Made by a program: the position numbers and the translations under genes
The notes under the pieces: generated by a model
Told to the model about the DNA's origin: nothing
What the model saw: the letters and a program-made list of their open reading frames with translations, nothing else
Database searches by the model: none
From: JBEKYH01 sp049511115
GTDB lineage: Bacteria > Planctomycetota > Phycisphaerae > Tepidisphaerales > Tepidisphaeraceae
Direction: 5' to 3'
Assembly: GCA_049511115.1 (NCBI GenBank)
Contig: JBEKYH010000156.1
Coordinates: 1-19,198, forward strand
DNA length: 19,198 bases
Shown: in pieces, positions 5,806 through 12,801 of the stretch
Layout of the letters: each line of letters opens with the position of its first letter
How positions within the stretch are numbered: the stretch's first letter is position 1

Positions 5806-6538
5806 CGGCGGCGAGGGGCGGGCCGATCCATTGGCGGAAGTGATCGAGGCGCAGAGGCCGGACATTGTGGCGCTGGTGGAGGCGGAGAATCATGCGGTGG
5901 TCGAGCGAATTTCCCGGCGGTTGAAAATGGAATGCGTGGAAGCGGTGGGGAACCGCCACGGGGCGGCGCTGCTGTCGCGGTGGCCGATAGTGGAATCAGT
6001 GAACCATTCGCTGTTGCGAGAGGGATTTAGCGATGCGTTCCTGCAGGCGACGGTGCATGACGCGAGCGGGCGCGATTGGATTGTTGGCGTGGCGCACCTG
6101 CACCCGCGCGCGGGTGTCGCGGATGATTTGGTCCGTCAGGGGGAAGTGGCGATGATCCTCGAGATTCTGGCGGAAGAGCGGAAAGCCAATACGCCGCATT
6201 TGCTGGCGGGGGATTTCAACAGCGATTCGCCGGTGCAGAACATCGATCCGGCCACGTGCAAACCGGCGACGCAGAAGGCGTGGGTCGCCAACGGCAATTG
6301 CCTGCCGCGCGGCGCGGTGCAGAAGCTTCTGGAGGCGGGGTATGTCGATACGCTGCACGCCTTGCATCCAAAAGAGGCCGCTGATGTTGGATCATTCACG
6401 ACGCAGTTTCCCGGGCAGCGGTTGGATTATGTTTTCGCATTTGGTTTTGGTGACCGCCTGAAAAAAGCGTGGATTGAGCAGGATCGGTTGGCGAAGTACG
6501 CCAGCGATCATTTTCCGGTGGGCGTGGAGATCGAGTGA
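5777..6538 (+). CDS. Endonuclease/exonuclease/phosphatase (EEP) family hydrolase
   Basis: The 253-residue protein is a complete single EEP domain, a metal-dependent fold that cleaves phosphodiesters or phosphomonoesters. All the signature positions are present: Asn7 in SYNIL, Glu35 in LVEAEN, His107/His109 in AHLHP, Asp146/Asn148 in AGDFNSD, Asp217 in RLDYVF, and Asp244/His245 in SDHFPV. No signal peptide is seen, so it is likely cytoplasmic. Substrates in the family range from abasic DNA to nucleotides and lipids and cannot be chosen here. The ATG at 5777 is used because the SYNIL strand must lie near the N-terminus; longer in-frame starts would only add residues encoded inside the previous gene. 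It overlaps that gene by 29 bp and the next by 4 bp, which supports an operon. Confidence 0.9.
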   Translation: MRLVSYNILDGGEGRADPLAEVIEAQRPDIVALVEAENHAVVERISRRLKMECVEAVGNRHGAALLSRWPIVESVNHSLLREGFSDAFLQATVHDASGRDWIVGVAHLHPRAGVADDLVRQGEVAMILEILAEERKANTPHLLAGDFNSDSPVQNIDPATCKPATQKAWVANGNCLPRGAVQKLLEAGYVDTLHALHPKEAADVGSFTTQFPGQRLDYVFAFGFGDRLKKAWIEQDRLAKYASDHFPVGVEIE

Positions 6539-7266
6539 CTTGCGGAGGTGGCGTGCTGCGCTGGCTGGTCGAGACGGATGCCGGGCTGCTGACGCGAATC
6601 GCCGTCGGTGTTTGTATTTTCGCAGTTTTAGGAATTGTCGATTGGCGGCGCAATGGGCCGCGCGCGACGCGGTGGCGCGAGTATGGGGTTTTGTTCATCA
6701 CCGTGGCGGCGGCGTGCGCGTATGGGGCGATCAACGACCAGATCACCAGCCGGATTTCGTGGGAGTATTTTTATTACGACAAGGAACTGGACAAAGTGCT
6801 GGGGCCGCAGGTTCCGCCCGATGCGGGGGCGCTGCATTGGGAGGCGGCCAAGGTTGGATTGAAGGCGACGTGGTCGGCGGGGCTGATTCTGGGGGTGGCG
6901 TTGCTGCTGGCGAATAACCCGCGAAAGGGCGTGCCGAGACTGAGGAACCGGGAGTTGGTGGCGCGGCTGCCGATGATGTTTGCCGTGGCGGCGGGGCTGG
7001 GGGCGATATTCGGGTGGCTGGGTTATGAGGGGTGGCTCACGAATTTGTCGGGGGAATTTCAGGATGCGGTAAAGACGAACCTATTTCGGCCGCAGAGGCT
7101 GATGTGCACGTGGGGAATCCATCTTGGGGGATATATCGGCGCGCTGGTGGGGACGATTATGGCGTGCGTGAAGGTGATGCAACTCAGGCTGCGGCGCACG
7201 GCGGGTTATTCGGGTTCGGGGGCCGCCAGCACGGGCGAGCGGCTCTTGCGGCGCGACCGGTTTTGA
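6535..7266 (+). CDS. Uncharacterised multi-pass membrane protein
   Basis: The 243-residue protein has five hydrophobic segments at about 18-35, 50-65, 112-128, 148-164 and 195-215, so it is an inner-membrane protein. Between the second and third segments lies a conserved-looking polar stretch, YGAINDQITSRISWEYF, followed by charged residues. I recall similar motifs in uncharacterised membrane proteins but no function. GTG at 6535 overlaps the upstream stop as GTGA and has ggaga 4 nt before it; GTG at 6553 with ggagg is a close alternative. The last 20 codons overlap the end of the sedolisin gene on the other strand by 61 bp. The tail is Arg-rich. Confidence 0.75.
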   Translation: MTCGGGVLRWLVETDAGLLTRIAVGVCIFAVLGIVDWRRNGPRATRWREYGVLFITVAAACAYGAINDQITSRISWEYFYYDKELDKVLGPQVPPDAGALHWEAAKVGLKATWSAGLILGVALLLANNPRKGVPRLRNRELVARLPMMFAVAAGLGAIFGWLGYEGWLTNLSGEFQDAVKTNLFRPQRLMCTWGIHLGGYIGALVGTIMACVKVMQLRLRRTAGYSGSGAASTGERLLRRDRF

Positions 7267-9185
7267 TACCAGTATCCGACCAGGACCGCATCGGCCAGAA
7301 GCGCGGCGACGATCGTACCGGCGGCGCCGGCCCATCCTTTGTTCATCGTCGCGGCAGTGAGCGAGGCGGATTCCTTGGCGAAGGCGCTGAGCGAATCCGC
7401 GAAGATGCTGGCGTCCAACTCGGCCAATTGCAGGGCGACATGGGGCGATGCCACGGATTGAAGGACGGCCTGCGTTTGAGTGGCGGCCTTGGTGAATTCG
7501 GTCTCGGTCAAATTGGCGACGCCGGTCGCGGCGGTGGTGATATTTCGAGCGGCGGTGCTGAGGGTCGCGCCGGTCGCGGAGGGGAGTTGGCCGCGAAGCA
7601 AATTGGATATCTCCGCGACGGGCGAACCGGCGGCGATAGACATGCGGGCTTCTCCGTAGCCGGTCAATTGATGGTCGGAAAAAGCGCTGGTGGACTGACC
7701 GGGCGCAGGGTCGACGATGACCTCCGCGGGGGCCGCGGCGCTTTGGGCGGGCGGCTGGGGCGCCGTTGAATTCTGCTGGCTCGGCGGCACCGATTGCGAA
7801 ACGAAGCGATCGATCGGCGTATGCGGCTTGGCGACATTCACCTTAGGCGTTGAGCTGGCGGTGACCGTGACAGGCGAGTTGGTCAACAGATTGATGACCT
7901 GCGGGACGTTGGGGCTGCCCAAGCCGGTGACCAGGTCGTAGCCAGGGGTCGCGCCGGAGGAGAAGAAGTACCCACCGCCGGTGGTGATGTCATGGAAGAC
8001 AGAAGCATAGGTTGAATATGCCGTCGAGCCGGGAGCGCCATAGGTGCCGTACAACATGCTCAGCGTATTGGAAACGCCGCTGAGCGGGGCGAGGTTGTCG
8101 GCGGAGCGAGCCTGGTCGGCGTCGGCGATCAGACCGGCCCACTGGGGAGCGCCGGCGCTGGTTCCGCCGATTTCCTGCCAACCCTTCACGCCGCCGTAGG
8201 TGACGGAGTCGTAGACCTGAAAGCCGGTGTTGGGGTCGGCATCGTAAGCGACGTCTGGCGTGCTGCGAGCGCCGGTGGTTTGCGCGGATCCCTGATAGCT
8301 AGGCTCGGGCTCGACCTGGCTGAGTCCGCCGCCGCTGTCATCCCAGCCAAGTTCCTCGCCATAAGTGCCCGTGCTGTTGGTGGAATAAAGGGTTGTTCCG
8401 CCGACGGACAAGACATTAGGTGAACTGGCCGGCCACTGCGCGCCGGGCGAGTCGCCGGCTGAGGCAACGAAGGTCTCGCCGGTATGACCTGTGGGAGTGG
8501 TAAAGTAAGAGTCGAACGCTTCTTCGTTGGAGAATTCGCCGCCGCCCCAGCTCATGGAAACGGCGACGACGCCGGGGGCGTTGCGCGCGTAATTGACGGC
8601 GTTGAGCAACACGTTGGTGTTATCGTTCTTGGCCTCGACGAGCAGGATGTTGGCCCCGGGAGCGGCGGCGTGGGCCCATTCGACGTCGAGAGAGGTTTCC
8701 AAGGCCCAGCCGTTGTTGGTGGCCAGGTCGGAAGCGTTGTTTCCGTTTTGATCGACCTGGGTAAATGAAGGAGGCGCCGGCAAGTCGAATTCTTTGTCGA
8801 AGGTTGTCAGATCGGAGGAAATATTGGGATCGTAGTAGGCATCAACGATGGCGATGGTGGTTCCGGCGCCGTTGTCGGTGACCTGACCGAAACCGTAGGC
8901 CTGGTCAATTTGGGCGGGGGTATAGCCGTCGGGAGGGACGTAATAGGTTACGGTGCTTTGGCTGCCGCCGCTGGAACCGCTGCCTCCATTTCCGCCGCCG
9001 CCATAGCCACCGCCGCCGTAGCCTCCGCCGCCCCATCCACCACCCCAGTGGCCGCCGCGATCAGGAGAGAGAACCATATCGGGCGAGAGAGTGGCCGATA
9101 GAAGGCAGCGTGACTCCAGCGCTTCCAAGCGGCTGATAATCAAGGTGGTTGATTTGGTTCGACCCGACCGTGCTCGATTGGCCAT
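7206..9185 (-). CDS. Membrane-anchored sedolisin (S53) peptidase with planctomycete N-terminal motif
   Basis: The 659-residue protein begins with a basic stretch and ISRLEALESRCLLSATL, the N-terminal motif of many exported planctomycete proteins. A Gly-rich linker (about 42-75) and the S53 domain (about 80-435) follow. Sedolisin catalytic residues are visible: Glu163 and Asp167 in LETSLDVEWAH, Asp245 in SAGD, and Ser343 in GGTSAGAPQWAG. The calcium site matches HDIT and PGYDLVTGLGSP near the end of the domain. A linker to about 610, a transmembrane helix (about 615-640) and a basic tail close the protein, suggesting anchoring with the tail inside. Family members usually carry a long activation pro-domain; none is present here. 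ATG 9185 is chosen because gaaggag lies 5 nt upstream. It is the last gene of the ECF operon. Confidence 0.9.
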   Translation of the reverse strand: MANRARSGRTKSTTLIISRLEALESRCLLSATLSPDMVLSPDRGGHWGGGWGGGGYGGGGYGGGGNGGSGSSGGSQSTVTYYVPPDGYTPAQIDQAYGFGQVTDNGAGTTIAIVDAYYDPNISSDLTTFDKEFDLPAPPSFTQVDQNGNNASDLATNNGWALETSLDVEWAHAAAPGANILLVEAKNDNTNVLLNAVNYARNAPGVVAVSMSWGGGEFSNEEAFDSYFTTPTGHTGETFVASAGDSPGAQWPASSPNVLSVGGTTLYSTNSTGTYGEELGWDDSGGGLSQVEPEPSYQGSAQTTGARSTPDVAYDADPNTGFQVYDSVTYGGVKGWQEIGGTSAGAPQWAGLIADADQARSADNLAPLSGVSNTLSMLYGTYGAPGSTAYSTYASVFHDITTGGGYFFSSGATPGYDLVTGLGSPNVPQVINLLTNSPVTVTASSTPKVNVAKPHTPIDRFVSQSVPPSQQNSTAPQPPAQSAAAPAEVIVDPAPGQSTSAFSDHQLTGYGEARMSIAAGSPVAEISNLLRGQLPSATGATLSTAARNITTAATGVANLTETEFTKAATQTQAVLQSVASPHVALQLAELDASIFADSLSAFAKESASLTAATMNKGWAGAAGTIVAALLADAVLVGYWYQNRSRRKSRSPVLAAPEPE

Positions 9186-9217
9186 GACAACTCCTTCACG
9201 CCTCATGCAATTGTATC

Positions 9218-9736
9218 CTAGGGACGCAAATCCTCAATCGACGGCTGTGTCGTAGCATCCGGCGACGCGGAATCCCCGGTTTGCGCCGGATATCGACCCA
9301 CGCGATCCCTCACAATCTCTTCGTACTTAACACGTTGCTCAGATGTCAAAATTCCCTCGGTTTTGGCCATGGCCTGGTTGAAGGCGGCATCTCGCTGTGT
9401 GGTCAGCGCGGCAAACTGCCGTGCGTAGGCTTGATCGATGGGGGCGAATTTCAGCTTTTGCTCATCCGTCAGCATGTTATACAGGGCCAGATCGCGCTGG
9501 CGCTGGATCGTCTGAGCCTGCTTGTAGCATGCGTCGGAGGTGTTGCGGGCGTCTTCCCAGGCCTGGCGCATCTGCTCACGTTGATCGGCGGTGAGTTGAA
9601 GCTGAGTGGCCAGCGGGGCCGAATCGGCGGCATTGGGAGAATGAAGGCGTTCCGCGAGAACGCCGGAGGTCGTCCCCGCCGCCAGCGCCAGCACATAAGC
9701 CAGCACCAGCACTGCCGTTGCCTTGGCTGTCATCAT
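9218..9736 (-). CDS. LTxxQ-motif (Spy/CpxP/ZraP-like) extracytoplasmic protein
   Basis: The 172-residue protein has an N-terminal hydrophobic signal or anchor (about 5-24), then a helical, Gln-rich body. Three repeats of the family signature are visible: LTADQREQMRQ, LTDEQKLKF and LTSEQRVKY. Members of this group (Spy, CpxP, ZraP) are helical periplasmic proteins acting as chaperones or stress and metal sensors that feed back on envelope-stress systems. The C-terminus is low-complexity and rich in Ser, Asp, Thr and Pro. ATG 9736 overlaps the stop codon of the anti-sigma gene as ATGA; a second ATG follows immediately. The role here as a partner of the anti-sigma factor or a folding aid for the protease is inferred from context. 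Confidence 0.8.
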   Translation of the reverse strand: MMTAKATAVLVLAYVLALAAGTTSGVLAERLHSPNAADSAPLATQLQLTADQREQMRQAWEDARNTSDACYKQAQTIQRQRDLALYNMLTDEQKLKFAPIDQAYARQFAALTTQRDAAFNQAMAKTEGILTSEQRVKYEEIVRDRVGRYPAQTGDSASPDATTQPSIEDLRP

Positions 9737-10203
9737 GGCGCGTCTCCCCCAAGGCCGCGAACCATCCAATCCGGCAGGCGTGAGTCGGAGTGGAGGGTAA
9801 CGGCCACTTGCTCCCAGTCATCACTGGCCAGCGCCGTGCTCTGAGAGGGGCCGGAAACCGGGCCTGATCCCGGACCTTTCATAGTATCGGCCAGCCAAAC
9901 CGATGTCACCACAAGCACGCAAGCGGCCAGGGCCGCCAAAGGGAGAGCCATTCGCAGGATGGCGCGGTCGGCCAATTCAACGGTGGCCCGGTTCAGCAGG
10001 CGATGAAGGCGGGATTGCTCGGTGAGGCTGATATCGCCAATGGGAAAAGCCGACAACCGCGTGGAAATACACCGCAGCGAGGCCAGATGGGCCGTGCACT
10101 GGGGGCAACCCGGCAAGTGGCCTTCGACCTCGGCGCGGCGATTGGAGTCGAGTTCGCCGTCGTGGTAGGGGCCAATGAGGTTGTCGAAGTTACAAAGGTT
10201 CAC
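9733..10203 (-). CDS. Anti-sigma factor with zinc-finger (ZAS-type) domain
   Basis: The 156-residue membrane protein has a cytoplasmic N-terminal zinc-binding anti-sigma domain. His29, Cys33 and Cys36 form the HxxxCxxC signature (GHLPGCPQC), and His14 in YHDGEL supplies the further ligand typical of the family. A single transmembrane helix lies at about 80-103. The extracytoplasmic tail of about 50 residues is rich in Gly, Ser and Pro. It would hold the preceding ECF sigma factor inactive until a signal is received. The start is GTG at 10203, overlapping the sigma stop codon as GTGA, so the two are translationally coupled. No protease site can be identified. Confidence 0.9.
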   Translation of the reverse strand: MNLCNFDNLIGPYHDGELDSNRRAEVEGHLPGCPQCTAHLASLRCISTRLSAFPIGDISLTEQSRLHRLLNRATVELADRAILRMALPLAALAACVLVVTSVWLADTMKGPGSGPVSGPSQSTALASDDWEQVAVTLHSDSRLPDWMVRGLGGDAP

Positions 10204-10763
10204 GTCTCATAATCCTTCAGCAGTTTTCGCAGTTCGCCTCGAGCGCGGTACAGGCGCGATTCAACGGTCCCGCGCGGAATGTTAAGGGCCTGAGAAATCT
10301 CTTCATAGGACATTCCGTGCATCTCGCGCAGAATGACGATTTGCCGGTGATCCGGGCCCAGTTTGGCGATCATCTGCACCAGATCAAGATTCGCATCCGC
10401 ATCGACCGCCGGGGCCTTGGGTTCCAAGGGGGAAAAGGTCGATTCCCCTTCAGAATCGGCATCCCACGCGGCATCGATTGAGATTGCGTTGCGGCGCTTG
10501 TTCTTCTTCCATATTTTTGCTGCCTGGCGGAGCAGTATCCGCGTCAGCCAGGTCTTAAAACTCGACCGCCCGTCAAACTTACGCACGCCGCGGTAGGCGC
10601 CGATGAAGGCCTCCTGACAGATATCCTCGGCATCCGCCCTGCCGCCGGAGAGGGAGAGGGCCAGGCGAAACATATCGCCGGCATGGCGATCCACCAGCGC
10701 GTGGAAGGCCCGGTCGTCTCCCCTGGCCGCGGCTTGTGCCAGCTCGGAATCGCTGCCCAGCAA
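10200..10763 (-). CDS. ECF-type RNA polymerase sigma factor
   Basis: The 187-residue protein has sigma region 2 (about 18-88), with the DAEDICQEAFIGAYRGVRKFDG block and the SSFKTWLTRILLR helix that bind core polymerase and the -10 element. A variable acidic linker (about 95-125) follows, then region 4 (about 127-182) with LGPDHRQIVILREMHGMSYEEI and the DNA-binding helix NIPRGTVESRLYRAR. It directs transcription of a stress regulon and probably of its own operon. The start is TTG at 10763, supported by ggagag 6 nt upstream; no in-frame ATG is near. It is the first gene of a four-gene minus-strand operon with its anti-sigma factor directly behind. Confidence 0.93.
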   Translation of the reverse strand: MLGSDSELAQAAARGDDRAFHALVDRHAGDMFRLALSLSGGRADAEDICQEAFIGAYRGVRKFDGRSSFKTWLTRILLRQAAKIWKKNKRRNAISIDAAWDADSEGESTFSPLEPKAPAVDADANLDLVQMIAKLGPDHRQIVILREMHGMSYEEISQALNIPRGTVESRLYRARGELRKLLKDYET

Positions 10764-10835
10764 GTTGAACTCTCCCTGCGGCGCTCAAGCCGTTTCACTC
10801 GTTCGCATCTGAAGGTTTAGTGCGCTCGCGAGGCC

Positions 10836-10862
10836 GGTTTATTCCCCGGTGGCTTAATTCCC
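10836..10862. promoter_or_regulatory. Short direct repeat upstream of the ECF sigma operon
   Basis: Read on the minus strand, gggaattaagcc and gggaataaacc stand 15 bp apart, about 75-100 bp before the sigma start codon. ECF promoters often carry GGAA-type -35 boxes, so either copy could be part of an autoregulated promoter. No matching -10 could be fixed with confidence. Confidence 0.25.
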
Positions 10863-10955
10863 AATGAAGAGAGGGAGATTGGCCTGGGGTTAATGGGCCG
10901 CTTGCGCATTCCATATAAACGTCAAATCCATTCTTCTTGCACTATTCTCACAAAC

Positions 10956-11284
10956 TTAGCCCAAGTTACGCACCTCCATAACAAAAATAGCCTTGGCGCT
11001 GCCCCCAAGGCCGATTCCCTTGCAGAGTTTCCACTACATTTCACTGTTCCGGCATTACTTTGACTCCAATCTGTGTCGCTTGATCCTATTTGAAGCATTC
11101 AACGGCAATCGATTCCTTCGCGTCGTAGATATGAGAAATGATGACACCCTTCTTGGGAACGTCAAACAGCCATTTTTCCACTACACGCACTTTTTCCGCT
11201 GCGACCCGCAATGGCGGCGTTGCCAACGCGGTTCTACCTCTGAGAGATTTTCTGCCGATGGGCCAAGTGCGTAACTTGGGTTAG
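10956..11284. mobile_element. Inverted-repeat-bounded element, MITE-like or IS remnant
   Basis: Perfect 14-bp inverted repeats cccaagttacgcac (10960-10973) and gtgcgtaacttggg (11267-11280) bound about 320 bp, with partial matching for a few further bases outward. The inside is less GC-rich than the flanks and has no transposase. A minus-strand frame ending at 11086 reads AEKVRVVEKWLFDVPKKGVI and SHIYDAKESIAVECFK, possibly the end of a lost gene; the plus-strand frame at 10993-11274 is its shadow. No target-site duplication is obvious. The rest of the 10764-11391 interval holds only the possible sigma promoter and the phosphoesterase leader. Confidence 0.5.
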
Positions 11285-11391
11285 CCCCGGCCTTCCGCCC
11301 AACTAATCGTGCGCGGCTAGAGTGCTTCCCGTGGTCAGATTCACCCTATCAGGGGATTGAGTTCAAAAACTTTTGGGAAAGGACCGGGATC

Positions 11392-12702
11392 ATGAAAGCG
11401 AATGCAAATCGCCTTGGGAAAATGCTCTGCGCGTCAGCGGCGGCGCTGACTGTTAATGTCATGTTCGGAGTCAGCGTCGGCCATGCTCAGCAGGTGGGCG
11501 ATGTGTTCTACATCGCGCTGGAGAATCACGATTTCACCCAGCCGACATCATACACGGGCACGCAGCCCATTTTTGACAATCCAAATGCTCCATTTCTCGA
11601 CAGCCTTCTGACGCCGGGGAATCCGAACGCCGCCCAGGTGTCGTATGAGACGAATTACATCCAGCCGGGCAACGGCGATCATCCCTCCGAGCCGAATTAT
11701 GTGTGGGCTGAGCAGGGGAGCAACTTCAATCCCACGACGCCCAATGCGGCGGGTGGCGGCACGTCCACCGCAGGCGGCCCGACCAGCACCACGCAGGGAA
11801 CGATCAACGGGACGACGATCCTCAATGACAATGATCCCGGCGCGTCCAGCGGGAATATTTTCCCAGCATCCTACGCGCCGAATCATCTGACGGGGCAGCT
11901 CAATGCCGCCGGGATTTCCTGGAAAAATTACCAGGAAGATTATCAGGTATCCGGCAAGGGAGCTCTCGTCAGCTCCAGCGGCACCCTCCCTGGAGGAGCG
12001 ACCAACCCTTATAACGGCAGCACCGAATACAACTACGCCGTCAAGCACAACCCGATGGCATTCTTTAGTGACACGGCCACGCAAAATCTTGAGCCGATCA
12101 GCCAGTTGTCGAGCGACTTGGCCAGCAACAATGTCGGCCGCTACAATTGGATCACCCCCGACCAATACAACGACATGCACAGCACGCTGTCGGGCAGCTA
12201 CGCATTCAAATACAACGGCATCACCTACGACAGCGCCAATGGGAACAACAACGACTCGGAGCAGATCGCGCAGGGCGACAATTTCCTGTCGATTGTGGTT
12301 CCGGAGATCGAGGCCTCGGCCGCTTACAAGAAGAACGGCGCCATCGTCATCTGGAACGATGAGACCGAAGGCGGAGACACCAGCGCGTTCACGAGCACGG
12401 AGATCGTCATCTCTCCGCTGGCCAAGGGCAACGCCTACGCCAGTGACGTGCTGACTGATCACTCTTCAGACATCAAGACGCTGGAAGAGCTGTTCGGACT
12501 GCCGTTCATCAACAACCCCATCCCAAGCAGCGAGACATTGGGCGACATCTCGGGCCAATACGCGACGGTTCCAGGGTCCAATGACCTGAGCGACCTGTTT
12601 GTTCCCGGGGCCATCACGGCTGTGCCGGAGCCGACGACAGTCGGTCTTCTCGGAGTAGGCGCGTTTGGCCTGCTGGCCCGCCGCCGTCGCCGCATCGCTT
12701 AA
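11392..12702 (+). CDS. Secreted phosphoesterase (PF04185-like) with PEP-CTERM anchor
   Basis: The 436-residue protein has a signal peptide (about 1-32, ending AHAQ). The body fits the acid phosphatase/phospholipase C-type phosphoesterase family. The metal-binding Glu44-Asn45-His46 lies in YIALENHDF near the mature N-terminus, and NGAIVIWNDETEGGD (about 315-329) and SDIKTLEELFGLP (about 363-375) match the family's late blocks. Such enzymes hydrolyse phosphate esters outside the cytoplasm. The C-terminus, VPEPTTVGLLGVGAFGLLAR plus Arg-rich residues, is a PEP-CTERM sorting signal that would be processed by an exosortase not present in this window. The ATG has gaaagga 8 nt upstream (11377-11383). 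A hairpin terminator follows. The substrate is unknown. Confidence 0.88.
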   Translation: MKANANRLGKMLCASAAALTVNVMFGVSVGHAQQVGDVFYIALENHDFTQPTSYTGTQPIFDNPNAPFLDSLLTPGNPNAAQVSYETNYIQPGNGDHPSEPNYVWAEQGSNFNPTTPNAAGGGTSTAGGPTSTTQGTINGTTILNDNDPGASSGNIFPASYAPNHLTGQLNAAGISWKNYQEDYQVSGKGALVSSSGTLPGGATNPYNGSTEYNYAVKHNPMAFFSDTATQNLEPISQLSSDLASNNVGRYNWITPDQYNDMHSTLSGSYAFKYNGITYDSANGNNNDSEQIAQGDNFLSIVVPEIEASAAYKKNGAIVIWNDETEGGDTSAFTSTEIVISPLAKGNAYASDVLTDHSSDIKTLEELFGLPFINNPIPSSETLGDISGQYATVPGSNDLSDLFVPGAITAVPEPTTVGLLGVGAFGLLARRRRRIA

Positions 12703-12717
12703 CTACTCTCTGTTTCA

Positions 12718-12752
12718 CCCCAGGGCCGATTAAAACCGGCCCCGGGGCTTTG
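12718..12752 (+). terminator. Terminator after the phosphoesterase gene
   Basis: The stem ccccagggccg (12718-12728) pairs with cggccccgggg (12737-12747), with one mismatch and loop attaaaac, followed by ctttgg. The T run is short, so it may be partial. It lies 16 bp after the stop codon. Confidence 0.55.
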
Positions 12753-12801
12753 GATGGCACTTCGCTTTGACATTGAAGATTGTTTTCTGGAAGGAGTGGA
12801 C

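Noticed and set aside
8970..9060. Tandem ccgccg-type repeats as a CRISPR or minisatellite
   Set aside because: They encode the Gly-rich stalk of the sedolisin; there are no spacers and no constant repeat unit.
11548..12462. 304-codon minus-strand frame opposite the phosphoesterase
   Set aside because: It is a shadow of a gene with a signal peptide, family motifs, PEP-CTERM tail and ribosome binding site.
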